This document shows positions 6,935 to 14,114 of a stretch of DNA of 25,478 nt, one piece after another. The DNA is taken from the NCBI RefSeq assembly GCF_946478835.1, contig NZ_CAMLDV010000036.1:1-25478 (forward strand), given 5' to 3'. The position numbers and the translations under genes were made by a program. Position 1 is the stretch's first letter; every line of letters begins with the position of its first letter. The notes beneath the pieces were generated by a model, which searched no databases, had not been told where the DNA came from, and saw nothing but the letters and a program-made list of their open reading frames with translations. The DNA is from an uncultured Bdellovibrio sp. Lineage in GTDB: Bacteria; Bdellovibrionota; Bdellovibrionia; Bdellovibrionales; Bdellovibrionaceae.

Positions 6935-7226
6935 AAACCTTCGATTCCTTGTTCGTGATGTTTAAAGAAATGGATTTCTGCTCTTTTTCACAGGCAAAAC
7001 GCGCGAGCTTCACCAGCATAGGTTCGGTAAGAGTATAGTAGGTCGGTGGCAAATATTTTTCTAAAGAGATGTCCTCAGAGTTGTCTACAGATTTAGCGAC
7101 ATAAGAAACCCGTTCAAAAGAAGCAAACATCTTCCATCCGGGTAAAGTCGGAATCAGAATGGCGATACACAGATAAATGATCTCCAGTCCGAGGAGAACT
7201 GGCAGAAGTCGCAGTTTTTTTGTCAT
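6900..7226 (-). CDS. Small membrane-anchored protein paired with the HTTM-like protein
   Basis: This 108-residue protein has one N-terminal membrane helix (about 6-28) and a soluble part on the far side of the membrane. Two Cys (79 and 105) could bond there. The PGWKMFASF motif just after the helix resembles the W-x-M-F segment that often follows the membrane domain in longer HTTM proteins, so this may be the missing C-terminal part carried as a separate gene. It overlaps the HTTM-like gene by 35 bases. The ATG at 7224-7226 has no clear ribosome-binding site. I do not recognise a named family. Confidence 0.6.
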   Translation of the reverse strand: MTKKLRLLPVLLGLEIIYLCIAILIPTLPGWKMFASFERVSYVAKSVDNSEDISLEKYLPPTYYTLTEPMLVKLARFACEKEQKSISLNITNKESKVYVFKTPACDLQ

Positions 7227-7259
7227 GTCAGTTCATTTAATCAGAAACGTGAGGCGAAG

Positions 7260-7305
7260 AAAAATACTACGACCTTCGGTCAGGCAGATATTGACGAAGG
7301 TCGTA
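7260..7305 (-). terminator. Terminator after hpt
   Basis: On the minus strand an 11-pair perfect stem (7268-7278 with 7295-7305) can be extended with one bulge by three more pairs. It is followed two bases later by five U (7260-7264). This fits a rho-independent terminator closing the bamD-TPR-hpt unit, 106 bases beyond the hpt stop. The same inverted repeat touches the -35 box of the plus-strand promoter at 7291-7318, so it may also be an operator. Confidence 0.55.
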
Positions 7306-7318
7306 AGTGTGCTTAGAT
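7291..7318 (+). promoter_or_regulatory. Promoter of the 24-residue microprotein
   Basis: TTGACG (7291-7296) is followed by 16 bases and TTAGAT (7313-7318), with TG one base before it as an extended -10. Transcription would begin near 7325. The AGGAG ribosome-binding site at 7327-7332 and an ATG at 7340 follow. This is one of the better sigma-70-like promoters in the window. Confidence 0.5.
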
Positions 7319-7339
7319 TGGGCTTTAGGAGATCTCAGC

Positions 7340-7414
7340 ATGCCGAAACAACTTGTGTTCCTTTATGCCTTTTGCGTTGTGATTTTGTTTCTAGTAAACG
7401 TCGCCGTTTCCTAG
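7340..7414 (+). CDS. Predicted 24-residue membrane microprotein
   Basis: The open frame reads MPKQLVFLYAF and then CVVILFLVNVAVS, a single hydrophobic helix with one Lys near the N-terminus. An AGGAG lies about eight bases before the ATG, and a matched sigma-70-like promoter lies just upstream. The last four bases overlap the 3' end of hpt, which runs the other way. A weak stem (7396-7409) and a U-run follow the stop region. I know no family. It could be a small regulatory or toxin-like membrane peptide, or the locus could be a small RNA in which the frame is by chance. The presence of promoter, ribosome-binding site and hydrophobic frame together favours a gene. Confidence 0.45.
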   Translation: MPKQLVFLYAFCVVILFLVNVAVS

Positions 7415-7929
7415 TTTTTCAACGTATAGATATCAGGATAATTTCTTCCGACTTCTTCGGAGTCCATTCCGTATCCAACCACATAGCGATCGTCGATCGT
7501 TTTACCAATGTAGTCTGCTTTGATCGGCAATTCACGACGAGCTGGTTTATCCAACAACGTCACGATTTTCAAAGAGGCTGGAGCTGAAGCAAACAAACGG
7601 CTTCTTAGGAAACTCAAAGTACGGCCCGTATCGATGATTTCTTCCACGATCAAAACGTGTTTTCCCGCGATATTTACAGAAATATCTTTAACGATTTTAA
7701 TGGCGCCACCACGTTCAACTGCTTGCACGTGAACGAAGTCGACTTGTTGTGGAAGTTCCACTTTGCGCATCAAATCCGCTGTGAAGTGAACAGAGCCACG
7801 CAAAGGACAAATGAAAACAACTTCTTTCCCCTCGTAATCGTGTTCGATTTGTTGTGCAAGATTTTCGATAAGCTCTTTGATCTCATCGCTAGTTAGGAAA
7901 GGAACCATTTGTTCTTTAAGTTGTGCCAT
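7411..7929 (-). CDS. hpt: Hypoxanthine phosphoribosyltransferase
   Basis: This purine salvage enzyme joins hypoxanthine (and often guanine) to PRPP to give the nucleotide. The 172 residues are normal for the family. The PRPP-binding motif HVLIVEEIIDTG is at 91-102, with Glu96, Glu97 and Asp100. The pyrophosphate-binding loop PLRGS is at 42-46 (families more often have LKGS). KADYIGKTIDDRYVVGYGMD near the C-terminus is the base-binding region. The ATG (7927-7929) has GAGG five bases upstream. It follows the TPR gene by 9 bases, so it is the last gene of the bamD unit. Purine salvage would suit an organism that consumes nucleic acids of other cells, but that is inference. Confidence 0.93.
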   Translation of the reverse strand: MAQLKEQMVPFLTSDEIKELIENLAQQIEHDYEGKEVVFICPLRGSVHFTADLMRKVELPQQVDFVHVQAVERGGAIKIVKDISVNIAGKHVLIVEEIIDTGRTLSFLRSRLFASAPASLKIVTLLDKPARRELPIKADYIGKTIDDRYVVGYGMDSEEVGRNYPDIYTLKN

Positions 7930-7938
7930 TGTTGCCTC

Positions 7939-8661
7939 TTACAAATCGATGGATGTGATGCCAGCCGCCTGAGCCATTTTCAAATAGCGCAAGGCTTCGG
8001 GGTGTTGTGGGTCCCGAATAAGGATATTCTCCCATTGTTCAGTGGCTTCAGCAATATTGTTTGAATTGTAGTAAATAGCTCCAAGCTTTAGGCGAGCTGG
8101 AATAAGGTGTGGATACTCGCGAATCAAAGCTTTCAGATCTTTAATCGCGCGCTCGCTTTGGCCTAATTGAACGTAAACCTCGGCAATTCGCAAAGTCACT
8201 TCGGCTTTTCTGCTGGAAAGTTTTTGCGCCTTCAAAAGTTGTTCAAGAGCTTCGTTATAACGTTTGTACTGATAGTAAAGATCCGCAAGTTCTTCGTGCT
8301 TGGAAGCGAGTTTTTCATCTACGAACGGATCTTGTTTGCCGGACTTCTTCTCAAGCTGAACTTGAGCATCCAAGAAAACTTGTTTTCCTTCGTCATATTT
8401 TCCAAGGTCATTCAAGATGATCGAAAGACCGACGCTGGCGTCAGTGTATGTCGGGTCGATCTCAAGCGCACGTTTGAAAGTTTTAATGGCTTTGCTGAAC
8501 TGACCTTTATCGTAAGAGATTGTCGCCAGCATTTGATAAACTTCAGGATTGCGTGTGTTTTGTAGCAACATTTGATTCAAGATAGGTTCCGCCATCTTGT
8601 AATTCCCGTTGATAAAATATCCGCGGGCTTCTGAAAGCATGTCATCATGAAGAGCGTTCAT
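7939..8661 (-). CDS. TPR-repeat protein coupled to bamD
   Basis: This 240-residue protein is made of about six tetratricopeptide repeats from near residue 5 to the C-terminus. Typical repeat residues are visible (for example YDKGQFSKAIKTFKRALEIDP). No signal peptide or membrane segment is visible, so it is probably cytoplasmic. Its ATG overlaps the bamD stop as TAATG (8659-8663), so translation is coupled. TPR proteins bind partner proteins. The linkage suggests a role near outer-membrane assembly or lipoprotein handling, but no partner can be named. Confidence 0.85.
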   Translation of the reverse strand: MNALHDDMLSEARGYFINGNYKMAEPILNQMLLQNTRNPEVYQMLATISYDKGQFSKAIKTFKRALEIDPTYTDASVGLSIILNDLGKYDEGKQVFLDAQVQLEKKSGKQDPFVDEKLASKHEELADLYYQYKRYNEALEQLLKAQKLSSRKAEVTLRIAEVYVQLGQSERAIKDLKALIREYPHLIPARLKLGAIYYNSNNIAEATEQWENILIRDPQHPEALRYLKMAQAAGITSIDL

Positions 8662-9401
8662 TATTCGATCTCCTTCTGAGCTGCTTTAAGCTCGCTGCTG
8701 CCAGGGAACTCGCGCGCTAAAACTTCCGTATATTTTTTTGCTTTTGGAGAATCACCGATTTTCTGCGCGCAGATCGCTGCACGAGAAAGGGCTTTCGCAT
8801 CAAAACCCAGGCTGCGATAGTTGTTATAAAGTCCTTCGTAGCGTCCCAAAGCACTGTCGAAGATTTTACGTTTGAAGTAGAAATCCGCGATGTATTCTTC
8901 TTTTTCCGCAAGCATTTTGATCGCAGCCGTGCGCTTTTCTTTGGCTTCAGCGACGTGCTGAGAGTTTGGATATTTCTTAATAAGTTCCGATAGATTTAAG
9001 ATGGCATCGTTTGCTTGAGTTAAGTCGCGATCAATCGATGAAGGAAGTTGGTTGAAGTAACTCATACCGATGCGGAACTGAACATAGTCAGAGTTTGGAG
9101 CTGTCGGGTGAAGTTCTTTGAACATCTGATAAGCGACTTGTGCTTCAGCGTAAGATTCTTGTTTGTAGTAAACATCGGCAATCGCAAGTTCTGCTTTTGT
9201 TGCGAAGTTGCTGTATGGAAATTTATTTTTCACTTCCGTGTAACGACGAATAGCTTCTTCGTAACGCTCACCTTGATCGAACTCTTCCGCAATAGCGAAA
9301 GCGCCTTCCGGTGTGTTGGAATTTTTCTCAATAGATGAACAGCCTGAAAGCAAAACTCCCATGGCCGCCGCGATTGTTATGACTCGGAGCGTTTTTAGCA
9401 T
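8661..9401 (-). CDS. bamD: BamD outer-membrane assembly lipoprotein
   Basis: This is the lipoprotein of the BAM complex that works with BamA to insert barrel proteins in the outer membrane. The 246 residues start with a lipoprotein signal ending LLSGC (Cys21 lipidated). BamD-type TPR repeats follow, with GERYEEAIRRYTEVKNKFPYS (residues 44-64), EAQVAYQMFKELHP and LTQANDAILNLSELIKKYPNS. Length matches the family. The ATG at 9399-9401 has no Shine-Dalgarno sequence. A strong promoter ends only eight bases before it, so the mRNA may be leaderless. The next gene overlaps by one base. Confidence 0.92.
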   Translation of the reverse strand: MLKTLRVITIAAAMGVLLSGCSSIEKNSNTPEGAFAIAEEFDQGERYEEAIRRYTEVKNKFPYSNFATKAELAIADVYYKQESYAEAQVAYQMFKELHPTAPNSDYVQFRIGMSYFNQLPSSIDRDLTQANDAILNLSELIKKYPNSQHVAEAKEKRTAAIKMLAEKEEYIADFYFKRKIFDSALGRYEGLYNNYRSLGFDAKALSRAAICAQKIGDSPKAKKYTEVLAREFPGSSELKAAQKEIE

Positions 9402-9409
9402 AGAAGTAA

Positions 9410-9439
9410 ATCATATTTTGGTCCAGGACCCGCTGTCAA
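9410..9439 (-). promoter_or_regulatory. Promoter of bamD, close to the start codon
   Basis: TTGACA (9434-9439, overlapping the stop codon of the batE-like gene) is followed by 18 bases and TATGAT (9410-9415) on the minus strand. Only eight bases separate the -10 from the bamD ATG, so the transcript should begin at or beside the start codon. A GGTCC-T-GGACC palindrome (9420-9430) fills the spacer. Confidence 0.65.
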
Positions 9440-10224
9440 CGCGTCATCAGCAGAGCGGATTTTTTAATCCACCCCGTAAGAGAACCTGGGTAGGTGACTT
9501 GAACCCAATCGCCCTGAGTTTCATGAGCGATCACTTCCATTCCGCCGTAAAGATCAAGAATTGCGACCTGATTGTCCCCGGGAGCTGTTTGTAGAGAGAC
9601 TTTTTCGTCAATGATAGTTCCTCGCAATACCGTGGAATCATAGACTTTCAGAGCTAAAAGCCCTGTAAATATCACAAAAGCGAGACTCAAAAGAGTGCCG
9701 ATGATGGGAAAGCCCGGCATCGATTTTTCCTCTTCCACCGCTTTTCTTCGACGCCCGCCATAAGAAAGCAAAATCCAACCCGCAGCGAAAAGAGAAAGAG
9801 CTGAAAGAATCAGGTACGCAGACAGAGGAACAGGCTGCAGCAAACTGGCGCGCAAAGATTCGTAAGTTTCAATTTGATGAGGAACTTCCTTCACTTGCAT
9901 TTGCGAGAGAGCAAACTTCAATCCCGCTTTTGCAGTGGAAAGTTCTGGATCCGAGGCCAAAGCTTTGCGCAGAAGGCCAATCGAGAGAGGCTTTTTTCCC
10001 AATTGAAACTCTGCGAGAGCGAGATTCGTCAAGGTCGTCGCGTTATACGGATCTTTGTCCAGTGCCTGCGCGAAAACTTCGCGAGCCTTTGTATAATCTT
10101 TTGCGAGATAAAGCTGAGTGCCTTGTTTAAATAACTCTGCGGAAGAAGATCCAGTTTGCGCCACAACGAGAGTGGGCAAAACGAGTGACAGAAAGAACAC
10201 AGAGAGAAATTTCAGTTTCGACAT
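9436..10224 (-). CDS. BatE-like TPR and SH3-domain membrane protein
   Basis: This 262-residue protein has a signal peptide ending VVA (residue 22). TPR repeats follow (about 28-105), then two membrane helices (about 136-154 and 173-193) and a C-terminal bacterial SH3-like domain (about 198-258) with GDWVQVTYPGSLTGWI, the usual end of this fold. This order matches BatE of Bacteroides/Spirochaete/Bdellovibrio Bat operons, which are linked to MoxR ATPases and VWA proteins, but none of those partners is in the window. The SH3 domain may bind the cell wall. The start codon (10222-10224) has only a weak AGAG upstream. A promoter lies nine bases away, so the message may be leaderless. Confidence 0.75.
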   Translation of the reverse strand: MSKLKFLSVFFLSLVLPTLVVAQTGSSSAELFKQGTQLYLAKDYTKAREVFAQALDKDPYNATTLTNLALAEFQLGKKPLSIGLLRKALASDPELSTAKAGLKFALSQMQVKEVPHQIETYESLRASLLQPVPLSAYLILSALSLFAAGWILLSYGGRRRKAVEEEKSMPGFPIIGTLLSLAFVIFTGLLALKVYDSTVLRGTIIDEKVSLQTAPGDNQVAILDLYGGMEVIAHETQGDWVQVTYPGSLTGWIKKSALLMTR

Positions 10225-10233
10225 AGCTCTACA

Positions 10234-10263
10234 AGTTTACAGATAAAAGTCTTTCCGTGTCTA
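10234..10263 (-). promoter_or_regulatory. Promoter of the batE-like gene
   Basis: TAGACA (10258-10263) is followed by 18 bases and TAAACT (10234-10239) on the minus strand, leaving nine bases to the ATG. Spacing and closeness to the start copy the bamD promoter. It is ten bases from, and divergent to, the candidate promoter of the aminotransferase operon. Confidence 0.45.
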
Positions 10264-10272
10264 CCACGTGTC

Positions 10273-10301
10273 TTGTCTTAGTCCTGACCCAGGAGTAAAC
10301 T
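10273..10301 (+). promoter_or_regulatory. Candidate promoter of the aminotransferase-ast-mltG operon
   Basis: TTGTCT (10273-10278) is followed by 17 bases and TAAACT (10296-10301). The spacer holds a small palindrome, TCCTG-ACC-CAGGA (10282-10294). A leader of about 55 bases would follow, with AAAGG four bases before the ATG at 10363. Confidence 0.4.
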
Positions 10302-10362
10302 GGACGGGCATTTTACATAACAATGGGTCCAAGGAATTTAGGATGGATCCGCGAAAGGTATT

Positions 10363-11739
10363 ATGAGTTCTCTTGTAGGTCATCAGATACAGCAATCCGA
10401 AAAAATTAAAACGTTGGTTCAAGATCTTGTGAACGAAGTGACAAAACTAAATTCACAAATTTCGGGAATTCGTGCTCCTCTTGATGAGTTCAAAGAAGCA
10501 GGAAAGCAAAAATTTGATTCTACTGGTCAGTTCCGTGGTCGTCCGTTGCATTATCCTTACATGGGAACAGGTTCAGGCCGCGGTCCTTATGTAGAACTTG
10601 AAGACGGCAGCGTGAAATTGGATTTGATCAATGGGATCGGCATTCACTTGATGGGTCACGCAAATCCTCGCGTGATGACAGCAGCGGTGCGTGGATCTTT
10701 GGCTGATATTTTGACTCAAGGAAATCTTCAACCGAATAACGAATACCGTTTGTTCACAGAAAAAATGGTGAAGATCGCAAGCAAAAAAAGTCGTCTGAAA
10801 TATGCCTGGATTGCGACTTGCGGAACAATGGCCAATGAAAATGCGTTGAAACTTTCTCGTCAAAAAAATTCTCCAGCGCGTTTTGCGATGAGCTTTAAAG
10901 ATGCTTTCGCGGGTCGTTCAACAATGATGGCGGAAGTTACTGACAACCCTGCTTACAAACAAGGTTTGCCTGAATACCATGAAGTCTTGCGCGTTCCGTT
11001 CTTTGATAAACGCGATCCGCGTTCTGGCGAAAAAGCTTTGAGCGTTATGAAAGAACACGTGGCAAAACACGAAGGTAACATCTCTGTTTTCGGTTTTGAA
11101 CCGATGCTTGGAGAGGGCGGATATCAAGCGGCTCCTCGTGAGTTCTTTGTTCCACTTCTTGATTTCTGTAAGTCTAAAAACATCGCGGTATGGGCGGATG
11201 AAGTGCAAACTTTCACTCGCACCGGAGAATACTTTGCGTTTGAAACTTTGGATATCGGTCAATACATCGATATCTGCACGATTGCAAAAACAGCGCAAAT
11301 CGGTGCGACTCTTTACACAGAAGAATACAATCCAAAGCCAGGTTTGATCGCGGGAACATTCTCGGGCTCCACTCCTTCTTTGAGCGCGGGTATGGAAATG
11401 CTCGACATGCTTTCTGAAGGTTATTTGGGACCTGATGGTCGCATCATGAAAATCCACAAACGTTTCATTGACGGTATCAACCGTATGAATGAAACGACTT
11501 GCAAAGGAATTGCACAAGATGCGGGTGGTATGGGCTTGATGATCGCCTTCACTCCGCATGATGGAAAAAAAGAAAGTGTGAATGCCTTCTTGAATAAACT
11601 TTATCAAAACGGCGTGATTGCTTTCCCTTGCGGTAAAGATCCAGTGCGCGCTCGTTTCTTGGTGCCAGCGATCATTCAAGACGAAGACATCGACATCGCT
11701 TTGAAAATGATTGAGAAAACTTTGCTCGAAGGAGTTTAG
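10363..11739 (+). CDS. Class III PLP aminotransferase (ornithine/succinylornithine type)
   Basis: This fold type I pyridoxal-phosphate aminotransferase of 458 residues has the class III marks: DLINGIGIHLMGHANPRV (87-104), the cofactor-binding Asp279 in ADEVQTFTRTG, and Lys309 in CTIAKT, the expected Schiff-base lysine. It has an N-terminal extension of about 50 residues, partly helical. Beside AstA and AstD it probably transfers the delta amino group of ornithine or succinylornithine to 2-oxoglutarate (the AstC role). Its sequence is divergent from textbook AstC/ArgD (CGTMANENALKLSR instead of the usual SGAEANE-type motif), and lysine epsilon-aminotransferase is an alternative. It is the first gene of the operon, followed directly by the M20 gene. 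Confidence 0.78.
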   Translation: MSSLVGHQIQQSEKIKTLVQDLVNEVTKLNSQISGIRAPLDEFKEAGKQKFDSTGQFRGRPLHYPYMGTGSGRGPYVELEDGSVKLDLINGIGIHLMGHANPRVMTAAVRGSLADILTQGNLQPNNEYRLFTEKMVKIASKKSRLKYAWIATCGTMANENALKLSRQKNSPARFAMSFKDAFAGRSTMMAEVTDNPAYKQGLPEYHEVLRVPFFDKRDPRSGEKALSVMKEHVAKHEGNISVFGFEPMLGEGGYQAAPREFFVPLLDFCKSKNIAVWADEVQTFTRTGEYFAFETLDIGQYIDICTIAKTAQIGATLYTEEYNPKPGLIAGTFSGSTPSLSAGMEMLDMLSEGYLGPDGRIMKIHKRFIDGINRMNETTCKGIAQDAGGMGLMIAFTPHDGKKESVNAFLNKLYQNGVIAFPCGKDPVRARFLVPAIIQDEDIDIALKMIEKTLLEGV

Positions 11740-13086
11740 TTGGATTTTATCGAGGCCTGCAGGCAGCTTATCTCCATCGATAGCACACCCACTCACGGCA
11801 ATAGAGACCTAGCGCGGTGGGTGGCGGCTTTTTGCCGTCAAAAGGGTTTGTACGTCGAAGAGCAGGAAGAAGTAGTCGGCGATCTTGTGCAAGTGAACGT
11901 GATCGCGCGTCCGACGGAAGAAAGACCTGCAGCCGAGATGTTGTTGCAAACGCATCTCGACACAGTAGATCCGGGGCCTTTCTCTTTGTGGACGGAAACA
12001 GGGGCAAATCCCTTTGATGCTCACATCATTGATGGAAAGATCCATGGTTTGGGCGCAGCTGACGTAAAGCTTGATTTTTTGTGTAAGCTTGAAGCCGTGG
12101 CTTCTTTTGGTAAAAACCGAGCGTGGCGTTTGCCTCCGGTTTTGGTGGGAACTTTCGGGGAAGAATCGGGAATGCAAGGGGCACTGAAGCTCATTCGCAA
12201 AAACAAAGTCTCTGCAAAGATGGCTTTGATCGGGGAGCCTAGCGACTTGCAAGTGATCAACGCGGCCAAAGGTTTTGCGAGTGTTGAAATTCGTGTGCCG
12301 TTTTCAGAAGAGGAAACTCGTTATCGCCAAGAACACAACTTGCGTGAAAGTACTTCGACGCAATCAAAGCTTTTCCGCGGAAAGGCTGCGCACTCTTCGA
12401 CTCCACATTTGGGTGAGAGCGCGATTGTAAAAATGCTTGAGTATCTGATGATGCTTCCGGATTCGGTGAACATCATGGAGATGGACGGCGGCATTAATTT
12501 TAATACGGTTCCAAGTAATGCATTTTTAGAAATCGATATGGTGACGATGATCCAAAGTCCGATTGCTAAAAAGATTGCGAACATTTATCGAGCCGTAAAA
12601 ACTTTGGAACTGGAGTTCTTGGATTTCAAAGATGATGACTTCCATCCAAGCACTCCGACTTTGAATATTGGTTTAGTAAGAACAAATGAAGACGACATTC
12701 AGCTTTCGGGCACATGTCGTATTCCGCCGATCATCACGCATGAAATTTACGAAGGCTGGATGGACCGCCTTCGCCAAGTGTGTGAAGAAAACGGCGCAAG
12801 CTTCCGTGTGAATGATTATAAAAAACCCTTCCGCACAGAAGTAAATTCTATTTTGGTGAAGGGCTGTTTGGACGAGTTGCGTGCAATGGGTCTTAGTGAC
12901 CGTCCGATCACGCAAGCTTCTACAAACGAAGCGAGTATTTTTTCTCGCATCGGAGTTGATTGTGTGTGTTTTGGTCCCGGCAGAAGGGAAGGAAATGTGC
13001 ACACTCCGCAAGAGCATGTGGCTTTGGCGGACCTTGAAAAGGCGACTCAGTTTTATAAAAGGATCATCGAAAGGTTTTGTTTATGA
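11740..13086 (+). CDS. M20 family metallo-deacylase (ArgE/DapE/LysK type)
   Basis: This is a 448-residue zinc amidohydrolase that removes an acyl group from an N-acyl amino acid. The di-metal ligands are visible: His72 and Asp74 (THLD), Asp108 (GAADVK), the catalytic pair Glu141-Glu142 (GEES), Glu166 (GEPSD) and His421 (HTPQE). The start is TTG immediately after the aminotransferase stop, supported by AAGGAG five bases upstream. With AstA and AstD on either side, it may act in place of the usual succinylglutamate desuccinylase AstE, which belongs to another family. Substrate is inferred from context, and acetylornithine or succinyl-diaminopimelate hydrolase cannot be excluded. astA starts within its stop codon. 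Confidence 0.85.
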   Translation: MDFIEACRQLISIDSTPTHGNRDLARWVAAFCRQKGLYVEEQEEVVGDLVQVNVIARPTEERPAAEMLLQTHLDTVDPGPFSLWTETGANPFDAHIIDGKIHGLGAADVKLDFLCKLEAVASFGKNRAWRLPPVLVGTFGEESGMQGALKLIRKNKVSAKMALIGEPSDLQVINAAKGFASVEIRVPFSEEETRYRQEHNLRESTSTQSKLFRGKAAHSSTPHLGESAIVKMLEYLMMLPDSVNIMEMDGGINFNTVPSNAFLEIDMVTMIQSPIAKKIANIYRAVKTLELEFLDFKDDDFHPSTPTLNIGLVRTNEDDIQLSGTCRIPPIITHEIYEGWMDRLRQVCEENGASFRVNDYKKPFRTEVNSILVKGCLDELRAMGLSDRPITQASTNEASIFSRIGVDCVCFGPGRREGNVHTPQEHVALADLEKATQFYKRIIERFCL

Positions 13087-14111
13087 GTTTTATCATCCGA
13101 TCGGTACAGTACGATGATTTGAATCAACTGGTGGATCTGGCAAAGCAGTTTAATTTGCTGAATCTTCCTGGAGATAAAAAAGTTATTGGCGAAAAAATTG
13201 AGCGCAGTGAAAACTCTTTTGCGGGAAAACTTCCTAAGCATCAGTCTGAATATTTGTTCGTTGTCGAAGACGTGGAAGAAAAATGCGTTGTCGGAAGCTC
13301 TTTGGTTCTTGCCAAACACGGAACGGACGAGGTTCCACATAGTTTTTTTAGAATTTTTAAAAGAGATCACTTTTCTCAAGATTTAGGAATCGGATTTATT
13401 CATCAAGTTTTGCGCTTTCAGTTGGATTTTGACGGGCCAACAGAAATCGGAGGACTTCTTGTTGATAAATCGTACAGACGTCGTCCTGAAAAACTGGGAA
13501 AACAAATCAGTCTTTCTCGTTTCTTGTATATGGGCCTTTACCCTGAAAAATTTGAAGACCGTGTTTTGTGTGAGCTGACTCCGCCGTTAACAGACGAGGG
13601 TCGCAGTGAATTCTGGGAAGCTTTAGGAAGAAGATTTACAGGTCTTCCGTATCAAGAAGCGGATTTACTAAGTCAATCCCACAAAGAATTTATCGAAAGT
13701 CTTTTCCCGCAAGATGATATTTATCTGTGCTTGCTGGATTCCAAAGCGCGTTTGGTTTTAGGGCGTGTGGGTGAAGCGACAAAACCCGCGCAACATCTTT
13801 TAGAGAGCATCGGATTTAGCTATCTTGATGAGGTTGATCCCTTTGATGGAGGACCTCACTATGGGGCAAACACCGCAGATATTTTGCCAATCAAATACGG
13901 CAAAAGAGCGAAAGTCGCGGAATTTAAGGATGCCTCTTACAAAGAACAAATGCTTGTGGCTACAACAGGCGAAGAGTTTAAAGTCTCTTTAGCATCCGTT
14001 GATATTCGCGACGGTGAAGTGGCAATCGCTCCAAAGTTTAGACAGCTATTGGGCGTTGAAGTTGGCGAAGAAGTTTATATGTCTCCATTTAATTACAATA
14101 GAGGAAGATAA
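13083..14111 (+). CDS. astA: Arginine/ornithine N-succinyltransferase
   Basis: This enzyme transfers succinyl from succinyl-CoA to the alpha-amino group of arginine or ornithine, the first step of the AST pathway. The 342 residues fit AstA, with MSFIIRSVQYDDLNQLVDLA at the start. Family stretches include GGLLVDKSYRRRPEKLGKQIS, LCELTPPLTDEGRSEFWEALGRRFTG and the EVDPFDGGPHYGA region. I chose the ATG at 13083-13085, which overlaps the preceding TGA as ATGA. A TTG at 13077 would also be in frame but is poorly spaced from AAGG. astD follows three bases later. AstB (succinylarginine dihydrolase) is not in the window, so ornithine may be the true substrate. Confidence 0.88.
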   Translation: MSFIIRSVQYDDLNQLVDLAKQFNLLNLPGDKKVIGEKIERSENSFAGKLPKHQSEYLFVVEDVEEKCVVGSSLVLAKHGTDEVPHSFFRIFKRDHFSQDLGIGFIHQVLRFQLDFDGPTEIGGLLVDKSYRRRPEKLGKQISLSRFLYMGLYPEKFEDRVLCELTPPLTDEGRSEFWEALGRRFTGLPYQEADLLSQSHKEFIESLFPQDDIYLCLLDSKARLVLGRVGEATKPAQHLLESIGFSYLDEVDPFDGGPHYGANTADILPIKYGKRAKVAEFKDASYKEQMLVATTGEEFKVSLASVDIRDGEVAIAPKFRQLLGVEVGEEVYMSPFNYNRGR

Positions 14112-14114
14112 GAC

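Noticed and set aside
10918..11796. Minus-strand open frame of 292 codons opposite the aminotransferase gene
   Set aside because: Antisense to a strong PLP enzyme gene, with no domain and shadow-type composition.
13077..13082. TTG start for astA, adding two residues
   Set aside because: It is only three bases from AAGG, while the ATG two codons later overlaps the upstream stop as ATGA and has better spacing.
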